Both the position numbers and the translations under genes were made by a program. The notes beneath the pieces were generated by a model, which searched no databases, was not told where the DNA came from, and was given only the letters and a program-made list of their open reading frames with translations. A stretch of 9,095 nt of DNA from Acidimicrobiales bacterium (lineage in GTDB: Bacteria; Actinomycetota; Acidimicrobiia; Acidimicrobiales; Iamiaceae): contig JAGQSI010000061.1 of assembly GCA_020439605.1 (NCBI GenBank), positions 1 to 9,095 of the forward strand. The letters run 5' to 3'. Of this stretch, positions 1 through 5,349 are shown one piece after another. Every line of letters starts with the position of its first letter. The first letter of the stretch is position 1.

Positions 1-300
1 GAGATCGCACAAGGCGAAAGGGTGCTGCTTTCCTATCTGTCTGCCAACCGAGATGAGACTGTCTTTGATGATCCGATGCGTTTCGACATCACCAGACCCG
101 ATGCCACGAACCTTCTGTCGTTCGGAGTTGGCGCCCACTACTGCCTTGGTCCTCAGTTCGCTCGACGAGAGTTGCGCACGTTCTTGCCCAAGATGTTGGA
201 GAGGGTGAGCCATATTGAGTTGAGCGGTGAGCCGAGCTGGACCGAGGCAAACTTCGTCGGTGGTGTCAAGCACCTACCCATCCATTACCGGATTCGTTAG
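1..300 (+). CDS. Cytochrome P450, C-terminal fragment (5' end outside window)
   Basis: This is the last 99 residues of a haem-thiolate monooxygenase, in frame from base 1 to the TAG at 298-300. The haem-binding loop FGVGAHYCLG is at fragment residues 41-50, and Cys48 (codon 142-144) is the axial haem ligand. The preceding SANRDETVFDDP matches the conserved stretch before the haem loop in bacterial class I P450s. The ExxR helix and the substrate-recognition regions lie outside the window, so the substrate cannot be read. The ending NFVGGVKHLPI resembles the C-termini of mycobacterial CYP124/125/142-type enzymes, which oxidise the ends of sterol side chains or branched lipids. That family placement is inference from memory. 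These enzymes are soluble and need a ferredoxin and reductase, neither of which is visible here. The last 35 bp overlap the end of the convergent gene on the other strand. Confidence 0.95.
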   Translation, partial: EIAQGERVLLSYLSANRDETVFDDPMRFDITRPDATNLLSFGVGAHYCLGPQFARRELRTFLPKMLERVSHIELSGEPSWTEANFVGGVKHLPIHYRIR

Positions 301-895
301 CCGCACCCGATCCGCCCGGTTCACCCAAGCTTTCGAGCAACTCTGCAACGCTCCACGAAGCGAGCAGGTCCTCCAGCAAGCCAACTGCCTCTCGGTCCGC
401 TCTTATCGAGGGGTGAGCAACCATCTCCACATAGGCGATTGAGACCTCGGTAATTGGATCCCAACGCAGATGGAGTTGCGCACCTCCAGCGAGCTCAGGA
501 CGCGACCCGACTATTTCTTCGCTGAGCATGCGGGCCAAATTGATATCCAAGGTCGAAGCAAAGAGCCACCACCAGTGGCTCCCTGCCGCAACCCGATAGA
601 TGGCCCCACCATGGTCGACCCCACCTCTGGGCAACTGCAGTGTCATGGTCGGCCCAAGATCGGGATGTGTACCCATGAAGGAGAAACGTTCTCCGGCACT
701 CATTCGACGATGGGCCTCACCCACAGCCAGTCGAAATCCGCATGGGCTACAGCTCAGCGAGCTGGCGGCTTCGAGCGAATCGCCCACTCGCAGCAGTTCA
801 GTGTCTTCCACTGAGACTTTTGCCCCAACCCCGGGAAGCATGTGAACAAGGGTTGCTCCTATCCGCATTGAGTCAAGTGCTGATCTAGTGGTCAC
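266..895 (-). CDS. Protein of unknown function, 209 aa
   Basis: I do not recognise this family. Evidence that it is real: a GTG start at 893-895 preceded by a good Shine-Dalgarno sequence (GGGGGA, bases 902-907, 6-nt gap), a possible -10 box upstream, and 209 codons without a stop in what would otherwise be an empty region. The protein has no clear signal peptide or membrane segment and looks cytoplasmic. Visible features are a Trp triplet at 108-110 inside a mixed hydrophobic stretch, an aromatic and beta-rich centre (about 50-160), an acidic/leucine helix at about 167-190, and a Gly/Ser-rich tail. There are two cysteines (49 and 52, CSPC), a spacing that could bind a metal or form a redox pair, though a single pair is weak evidence. 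It follows the left-hand lipase on the same strand after 52 bp. Its last 35 bp overlap the P450 gene tail to tail, which is unusual and leaves its 3' end slightly less certain. Confidence 0.62.
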   Translation of the reverse strand: MTTRSALDSMRIGATLVHMLPGVGAKVSVEDTELLRVGDSLEAASSLSCSPCGFRLAVGEAHRRMSAGERFSFMGTHPDLGPTMTLQLPRGGVDHGGAIYRVAAGSHWWWLFASTLDINLARMLSEEIVGSRPELAGGAQLHLRWDPITEVSIAYVEMVAHPSIRADREAVGLLEDLLASWSVAELLESLGEPGGSGAANESGNGWVGA

Positions 896-924
896 GAAGT
901 ATCCCCCGAGGTTGTCGTGGCAAC

Positions 925-930
925 TGTATA
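925..930 (-). promoter_or_regulatory. Possible -10 box for the unknown gene
   Basis: On the minus strand this reads TATACA, a good match to TATAAT, about 30 nt before the GTG start at 895. It would give a 5' leader of roughly 20 nt carrying the GGGGGA ribosome binding site. No good -35 hexamer lies at the right distance; the best is AGTTAG with a 17-nt spacer. The palindrome at 937-952 would fill most of the spacer, as expected for a controlled promoter. Confidence 0.35.
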
Positions 931-936
931 TCAGAT

Positions 937-952
937 GTTAGGCATGCCTAAC
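937..952. promoter_or_regulatory. Perfect 16-bp palindrome, probable operator
   Basis: GTTAGGCATGCCTAAC is identical on both strands. It overlaps the TAG stop codon of the left-hand lipase (948-950) and lies 42 nt before the GTG of the unknown gene, directly upstream of the possible -10 box. Having no loop and no T-run, it is not a terminator. The TTAGG/CCTAA halves resemble half-sites bound by DtxR/IdeR/MntR-type metal-responsive repressors, but the classical IdeR box is a longer 19-bp sequence, so the regulator is unproven. A similar element with the same arms and spacing lies at 8401-8416. Confidence 0.5.
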
Positions 953-2216
953 TCATCGGCCGCGTTATCTCTTCTTCAGACTTTGAACATGACGACTCAG
1001 GGGCCTTGCCATCAAGAGAATCGTTGATGAAACGAACAAAGTCAGGAGCAACCTGATCTATGACGGTGTTGTGGTCTGCTCCTTCGATGATGTGCAGCTC
1101 AACCACTTGGCCCGTATCGCACACCTTGTCGATCAGATCCCTGAAGCGATCTATGGCCACTCGATCATCGATCGTTCCCGACGCCAGAAACAGCGGCACA
1201 CCATCTACCGCTTCCCCACCAACATCATTGGCCAGGATGAACGACTTCGCAGGTTCTGTCGTGCGGGGATCGGCACTGAATGCACCCGCCGCGGCAATGG
1301 GAATGAACTCGGTGGTTATTCCATCTAGGCAGTTGGTCTCGAATCCCTTTGATGCTTCGAGTGCGCCCTGACTGAAGTAGTCCTCAATTGCCAGTTCAGG
1401 TTGTACGGTCTGGCCTCCATACATCGCCATCATGGTGAGGATCGAAGTCACGATCTCATCGATGGCCCCATAGACCCGATCGAGCATCGCTGCGGGAGCC
1501 AAGGAGACAGTTGAGACCAGCTCCAACTCCGGCGCATAGCTTCCTGCGAGCTCATGGGCTGATAGCGCTCCATGGCCACCCTGGGAATGCCCGACAGAGA
1601 CCCATCGCTTTGAAGCGTTGGCCTCTTTGAGATTTCGCGCCGCCCTAACAATGTCAATCACAGCGTTGCCCTCATCAGCTTTGGACAAATACGGGTGCAG
1701 TTCCCCGATCGGCCCCATACCGATGTAGTCGGTCATGGCCCAGACTCCTTCGACGCCCCACCCCGGAGCGTCTTGGTCAGCTCTACTCGGCGCACACTGC
1801 GACGCAATCCCAGATGTGCCATGTGAAGTAGAGATGACCGGCCAGCCTCCCGCGGGTGCTTTCGCCACGGGATAGGTGATGAGACCGGTTGCAGCGCGGT
1901 CGCTGCCGGCAGAATCTGTTGAGTGATACATCACTCGTAGGGTCACGAGTTCGTCGGTCCTTCGCACCTCTGTGGTCCTTATCAGTTCGCCAGGTTCACC
2001 TTCTGGCAACGGATCGGGCACCGCATAGAAGCCGTCCAGCTCACCTTCATACTGCTCAACCTCCCTAGGTGGAGCAGAAGTGGTCGTAGTGGCTTTCGTC
2101 GACTCTTGCGAGGCGTTGTCCTTGGTGTTTGATTCACCGCTTGAACACGCACCCAACAGCAACAGCGCTGCTGCAGACCCAACCATCAGGCGTTGACGAA
2201 GTGAAGATGTAGCCAT
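948..2216 (-). CDS. Secreted lipoprotein lipase/esterase, LIP (CAL-A-like) family
   Basis: This is a predicted secreted, lipid-anchored alpha/beta hydrolase of 422 residues that cleaves acyl esters outside the membrane. Numbered from the ATG at 2214-2216, it has a basic start, a hydrophobic segment (11-21) and the lipobox LGAC with Cys24 as the lipidation site. A Ser/Thr/Lys-rich tether follows (25-50). The catalytic domain shows the nucleophile elbow GHSQGG with Ser211, a likely acid Asp350 (TIDD), and His382 (ADHN). Cysteines 141, 296, 366 and 410 correspond to ones in the divergent paralog and may form disulfides. The reading frame is open back to a GTG at 2255, but that adds 13 residues before the basic signal start and its AAGGAG motif lies only 1 nt from the GTG. 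No good ribosome site precedes the ATG either, so the exact start is uncertain. It is divergent from the second lipase. Confidence 0.9.
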   Translation of the reverse strand: MATSSLRQRLMVGSAAALLLLGACSSGESNTKDNASQESTKATTTTSAPPREVEQYEGELDGFYAVPDPLPEGEPGELIRTTEVRRTDELVTLRVMYHSTDSAGSDRAATGLITYPVAKAPAGGWPVISTSHGTSGIASQCAPSRADQDAPGWGVEGVWAMTDYIGMGPIGELHPYLSKADEGNAVIDIVRAARNLKEANASKRWVSVGHSQGGHGALSAHELAGSYAPELELVSTVSLAPAAMLDRVYGAIDEIVTSILTMMAMYGGQTVQPELAIEDYFSQGALEASKGFETNCLDGITTEFIPIAAAGAFSADPRTTEPAKSFILANDVGGEAVDGVPLFLASGTIDDRVAIDRFRDLIDKVCDTGQVVELHIIEGADHNTVIDQVAPDFVRFINDSLDGKAPESSCSKSEEEITRPMS

Positions 2217-2283
2217 CGTCACAGTGTTACCCACATAGAGCGTTGGGAAAACCACTCCTTGAGAAAAATGATGGCGCGCGTTG

Positions 2284-2297
2284 TTACCCGCTGGTAA
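2284..2297. promoter_or_regulatory. Inverted repeat TTACC-N4-GGTAA between divergent lipase genes
   Basis: Two perfect 5-bp arms, TTACC (2284-2288) and GGTAA (2293-2297), flank CGCT. The site sits inside the 117-bp region between the two lipase starts, 36 nt before the right-hand ATG. This geometry is typical of a TetR-type dimer site, and lipid-responsive TetR regulators often use TTAC...GTAA-like operators. Placement suggests joint control of both lipases. No regulator gene adjoins it, and I could not assign convincing -35/-10 pairs on either strand. Confidence 0.42.
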
Positions 2298-2322
2298 GTT
2301 ACGCCGAACACGGGGTCCATTA

Positions 2323-2329
2323 AGGGGGA
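2323..2329 (+). promoter_or_regulatory. Ribosome binding site of right-hand lipase
   Basis: AGGGGGA lies 4 nt before the ATG at 2334. It fixes this as the start, and the encoded protein then begins with a proper lipoprotein signal peptide. Confidence 0.7.
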
Positions 2330-2333
2330 ATCC

Positions 2334-3548
2334 ATGCGACGTTCACGTTTGATCGCTACTGGGGTGGCTATCGCAGCCATCTCGCTCCTAGCTGCTTGTC
2401 AACCAACTCCGGACAAGGACAGCTTCTACACATCGCCGGCTGCCACTACTGGCAATGCTGGCGACATCGTCCGTTCGCGCTCGAGTGTCTTCACGTTGGA
2501 CCCGGCAACAAGAAGCGCCCACCCCGGCACCAAGGCCTGGCAGGTGATCTACCGCTCCACCTCAGCACGCGACGAAAAGATCACAGTATCGGGCACAGTT
2601 ATTGTGCCCACCACGCCCTGGATCGGTATCGGGAAACGCCCGGTTGTGTCCTACTCGGTGGGTACCCGTGGTGTTGGAGATGCTTGTGCCCCCTCCTACA
2701 CCCTCGCCCACGGAACGGACTACGAGGGCCTGTTCATCTCCTCGGCCCTCGCTAGGGGATGGGCTGTTGCCGTAACCGACTATCAAGGCCTCGGCACACC
2801 TGGTCAGCACACCTACGTAGTTGGCCAGACCGAAGGCAGAACCGTTCTAGATATGGCTCGGGCAGCCACCCGCTTGCCCGGAACTGGGCTCTCCGCTTCG
2901 AGCCCGATCGGACTTCTGGGCTACTCCCAGGGCGGTGGCGGCGCTGGTTGGGCAGCCCAGTTGGCTCCCACATACGCACCCGAGCTCAACATCAAGGGTG
3001 CTGCAATTGGTGGCGTGCCCGGAGACCTGAGCGAGGTTGCCAAAGCTCTTGATGGCTCACCGTTCGTGGCGCTTGCGTTGATGGCAAGCGTCGGCTTCGA
3101 TGCTGCCTACCCAGAACTAAACCTTGAGAACTACGTCAATTCCCGAGGTAAGGACTTGCTGGCCAAGGCGCAGAACATGTGCCTAACCAGCTTCGATGGC
3201 GTGTCCACCGTAATCAACACAGCTTTCACGAAGATCACGGACTACGTGCACACCAACCCGCTCACCACTCCTACCTGGCAGTACCGGCTCAACCAGAACA
3301 AGCTGGGTGGCTCCAAGCCAACCACCCCCGTCTACATGTTCCATGCTCTGTTCGATGAGATGGTTGCCTATCCCCAAGCAGCAAAGGTTCGACGTAGCTG
3401 GTGCGACAAGGGTGCCAATGTCACCTGGTCCACGTACCCGATAGCCGAGCATGTCACCGGAATGGTTCAGGGCGTTGTCCCATCAATGGATTACCTGAGC
3501 GCGCGCTTCGCCGGGCTACCAGCCGTTAGCAACTGCCTGCTTCCCTGA
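2334..3548 (+). CDS. Secreted lipoprotein lipase/esterase, LIP (CAL-A-like) family
   Basis: This 404-residue protein is a paralog of the divergent lipase and is predicted to hydrolyse acyl esters at the outer face of the membrane. The signal peptide has basic residues at 2-5, a hydrophobic core at 6-20 and the lipobox LAAC with Cys22. The alpha/beta hydrolase core shows GYSQGG with nucleophile Ser198, a likely acid Asp341 (LFDE) and His373 (AEHV). Cys117, 283, 357 and 401 align with four cysteines of the neighbour, supporting common descent and conserved disulfides. The segment at 130-155 containing AVTDYQGLG is typical of the secretory lipase family (PF03583). This copy lacks the long Ser/Thr linker after the lipobox that the left-hand copy has. 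Substrate preference (triglyceride, sterol ester, polyester) cannot be read from sequence. It ends in a hairpin shared with the convergent MarR gene. Confidence 0.92.
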   Translation: MRRSRLIATGVAIAAISLLAACQPTPDKDSFYTSPAATTGNAGDIVRSRSSVFTLDPATRSAHPGTKAWQVIYRSTSARDEKITVSGTVIVPTTPWIGIGKRPVVSYSVGTRGVGDACAPSYTLAHGTDYEGLFISSALARGWAVAVTDYQGLGTPGQHTYVVGQTEGRTVLDMARAATRLPGTGLSASSPIGLLGYSQGGGGAGWAAQLAPTYAPELNIKGAAIGGVPGDLSEVAKALDGSPFVALALMASVGFDAAYPELNLENYVNSRGKDLLAKAQNMCLTSFDGVSTVINTAFTKITDYVHTNPLTTPTWQYRLNQNKLGGSKPTTPVYMFHALFDEMVAYPQAAKVRRSWCDKGANVTWSTYPIAEHVTGMVQGVVPSMDYLSARFAGLPAVSNCLLP

Positions 3549-3558
3549 GTCCGAATCG

Positions 3559-3594
3559 CTGAGAGCGCCGTTGGTCAATCCGCGGCGCTCTCAG
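3559..3594. terminator. Bidirectional hairpin terminator between lipase and MarR gene
   Basis: A perfect 12-bp stem has arms CTGAGAGCGCCG (3559-3570) and CGGCGCTCTCAG (3583-3594) around a 12-nt loop. The stem starts 10 nt after the lipase stop. The MarR stop codon (3575-3577) lies in the loop and the right arm codes for its last residues. There is no clear T-run on either side, so it may need a factor or act mainly by blocking read-through and protecting 3' ends. Confidence 0.75.
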
Positions 3595-4066
3595 GGTCGG
3601 TTCCAGCTATGGAGCTGTTCACGTCTATAGCTTCTCCGGCCAATCGGGCCACGATGGCAAACGCCTCCTGGACCGAGGCAACCTTCGACTCCTCAATGTC
3701 TGCAAGGAGACGGATGAGTTCTCTGCGACGGTGGAACATCACCGAGGCCACGAGCGCATCTCCTGCCGGCTCCAACCTGACGTCCACGTTTCGGCGGCTA
3801 ACCGACGACGGCTGGCGACTGACGAACGACTTGCGTTCGAGACGCTCCACGAGCCGGGTGCAAGACGATGGGGACAGGCCCAACTCAGTTGCAATTTCGG
3901 CCATGGTCATCGGCTGACGCTCTTCAAGAAGAACCAGGGCTCGAAACTGCGGAACGGTGATCTCGACTGGAGCAGACGAAATGGAACGGACCGTAATGGC
4001 TACTAGAGATCTTGAGACCGCCATCGCGGCATTGATGAGCGCTTCATCTACTTCGTCGCTGGGCAC
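3575..4066 (-). CDS. MarR-family transcriptional regulator
   Basis: This 163-residue winged-helix DNA-binding protein acts as a dimer, typically as a repressor released by small aromatic or lipophilic ligands or by oxidation. An N-terminal helix (about 5-30) is followed by the wHTH at about 38-105. The recognition region contains MAEIATELGLSPSSCTRLVE (about 55-74), and the wing ends with RRNVDVRLEPAG (91-102). The C-terminal helices (108-145) complete the dimer interface. Cys69 in the recognition helix is the only cysteine and could in principle sense oxidants. The start is the GTG at 4064-4066, because an in-frame TGA lies 3 nt upstream; the ribosome site is weak. The gene is divergent from the AI-2E-family/acyltransferase pair with 87 bp between them, the usual layout for a MarR protein regulating itself and its neighbour. 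The target is inferred. Confidence 0.93.
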   Translation of the reverse strand: MPSDEVDEALINAAMAVSRSLVAITVRSISSAPVEITVPQFRALVLLEERQPMTMAEIATELGLSPSSCTRLVERLERKSFVSRQPSSVSRRNVDVRLEPAGDALVASVMFHRRRELIRLLADIEESKVASVQEAFAIVARLAGEAIDVNSSIAGTDPESAAD

Positions 4067-4153
4067 AGCTCAAGTTTGCCATCCGGCACGCACCCACAAC
4101 GGGTCAAGTCTCCTAGCGCCATGTTTGGAGCGCTCCTCGTCTAGCGTTCGGTA
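4067..4153. promoter_or_regulatory. Divergent promoter region, MarR / AI-2E-family operon
   Basis: This 87-bp gap must hold the promoters for both directions. It contains a 10-bp palindrome GGAGCGCTCC (4127-4136) and two copies of CTAGCG (4113-4118 and 4141-4146). The hexamer TAGCGT at 4142-4147 fits the TANNNT form of a -10 box and lies exactly 12 to 7 nt before the ATG at 4154, where no Shine-Dalgarno sequence exists. This suggests a leaderless transcript to the right. No perfect long MarR operator is obvious. Confidence 0.4.
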
Positions 4154-5347
4154 ATGGCGAAATCCCCAGATGCATCCGACGACGAGACCATGGGGCTAGT
4201 TCGCGCACACGTTGGCCTGGTGGCCGGCGAGGCACCCATTCTGCGTCAGTTGGGACTCGCCGCATGGTCAGTAATCGGGATCATTGGACTAGTAGCGCTA
4301 CTCATCGTGGGGTTAGCGACGATCAGTTCTGTCGTATTCCCTTTGCTGTTTGCGATGGTCATGGCGGTTCTTTTCCAACCCCTAGCCGCAAAGCTCATCG
4401 CTAGACGGGTGCCGGCCTCTCTAGCTGCAGGAGTGGTAGTAGTCGGCTTGGTAGCTGCGGTCGTGGGAGTCCTGGTGCTGACCGTTGTAGGAGTGATTGA
4501 CCAGAGCGGGGAGATTGTCAACGAGGTCAGTTCCAGCCTCGAAGAACTCGACATCAAGGTTGACGACTCGACCCTCGATGATCTCCAGACCAGCATTGAG
4601 AACGCGGATCCTTCGATGACCTCTGGAGTTGTCAAAGGGGTTACCAAGGGTCTGAGCGCTGTTGGGGCGTTCCTGGTCGGGGCTCTTCTCGGACTGTTGA
4701 TCATGTACTACCTGATCAAGGACGGCCCATCGCTGAGAAAGGCATTGGTGGCGCGCACTGCGCCCAATCAGGCTGAGAATCTCAACGACTTCATCACTGA
4801 AACATGTTTTGTGCTGCGGCGATACTGGCTGGGCAGGTCAATCATTTCAGCGATTGTCTCAGCGGTTGTTGCCCTCGCTGCTTTACTGCTCGGCCTACCG
4901 CTTGTAATGACCATCGCTGTGGTCACCTTTGTTGGAGGTTTCATCCCCTACGTAGGCGCGGTAGCCGGTGGCCTGCTAGCGGTAGTTGTGGCCCTTGGAA
5001 GCGACGGTGTGGTGGCTGCGGTGATCATGTTGGTCGTGGTTCTGGTAGCCAACTTGTTGATTGAGAACCTCGTAGAGCCAGCAGTTACCGGACGAACTCT
5101 CAAGATTCACCCACTAATAGTTCTGTTGGCTACAACCGTGGGTGGTGTGGTCGGAGGCATGATCGGGCTGGTAATGGGCGTGCCACTGACAGTTATTGGA
5201 GCCAAGGCCATCCCCCGGATAGCTCGCGCACTTGAGATCAAGACCGCCGAAGAAGCTCCTGGTGCGAGCGCCGCTGAGCAAGCAGTGCTGAGGGAACACA
5301 GCGACGCCGCAGAGTCGGCTGGCCCTGAACCTCTACCAACCGATTGA
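4154..5347 (+). CDS. AI-2E-family (PerM/UPF0118-like) membrane protein
   Basis: This 397-residue polytopic inner-membrane protein belongs to the AI-2E transporter family (PF01594). Predicted membrane segments lie at about 36-56, 58-78, 88-114, 166-188, 228-250, 252-275, 285-308 and 318-348, a typical count of eight. The soluble insertion between the third and fourth (about 115-165) is a family hallmark. Signature stretches are FVGGFIPYVGAVAGG (259-273), ENLVEPAVTGR (304-314) and LATTVGGVVGG (325-335). Members have been linked to autoinducer-2 export in E. coli (TqsA) and to Na+/H+ antiport in other bacteria, so the family name should not be read as a quorum-sensing function here. The acidic, Ala/Glu-rich tail (362-397) is probably cytoplasmic. 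The ATG at 4154 has no ribosome site, so leaderless translation or a later start at Met13 are both possible. It is followed 2 nt later by the acyltransferase gene. Confidence 0.92.
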   Translation: MAKSPDASDDETMGLVRAHVGLVAGEAPILRQLGLAAWSVIGIIGLVALLIVGLATISSVVFPLLFAMVMAVLFQPLAAKLIARRVPASLAAGVVVVGLVAAVVGVLVLTVVGVIDQSGEIVNEVSSSLEELDIKVDDSTLDDLQTSIENADPSMTSGVVKGVTKGLSAVGAFLVGALLGLLIMYYLIKDGPSLRKALVARTAPNQAENLNDFITETCFVLRRYWLGRSIISAIVSAVVALAALLLGLPLVMTIAVVTFVGGFIPYVGAVAGGLLAVVVALGSDGVVAAVIMLVVVLVANLLIENLVEPAVTGRTLKIHPLIVLLATTVGGVVGGMIGLVMGVPLTVIGAKAIPRIARALEIKTAEEAPGASAAEQAVLREHSDAAESAGPEPLPTD

Positions 5348-5349
5348 CC

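Noticed and set aside
470..845. Plus-strand open frames opposite the unknown gene (114 and 81 codons)
   Set aside because: They lack ribosome sites, have low-complexity composition and lie opposite a frame with a good start and ribosome site.
4127..4136. GGAGCGCTCC palindrome as a MarR operator
   Set aside because: It is short and GC-rich, so weakly informative alone; kept only as part of the promoter-region description.
3957..4154. Plus-strand open frame of 65 codons ending at the AI-2E-family start
   Set aside because: It is mostly antisense to the MarR gene, with no ribosome site and no recognisable protein character.
4246..4704. Minus-strand frame of 152 codons rich in Thr, Ser and Pro
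   Set aside because: This is the expected shadow of a Val/Ala/Gly-rich membrane protein read on the opposite strand.
5344..5346. TTG as the acyltransferase start
   Set aside because: An ATG lies 6 nt downstream and the extra two residues add nothing conserved; TTG starts are uncommon.
4154..5347. Autoinducer-2 quorum-sensing exporter
   Set aside because: The family name is historical and its members have varied functions. No luxS or other signalling gene is present here.
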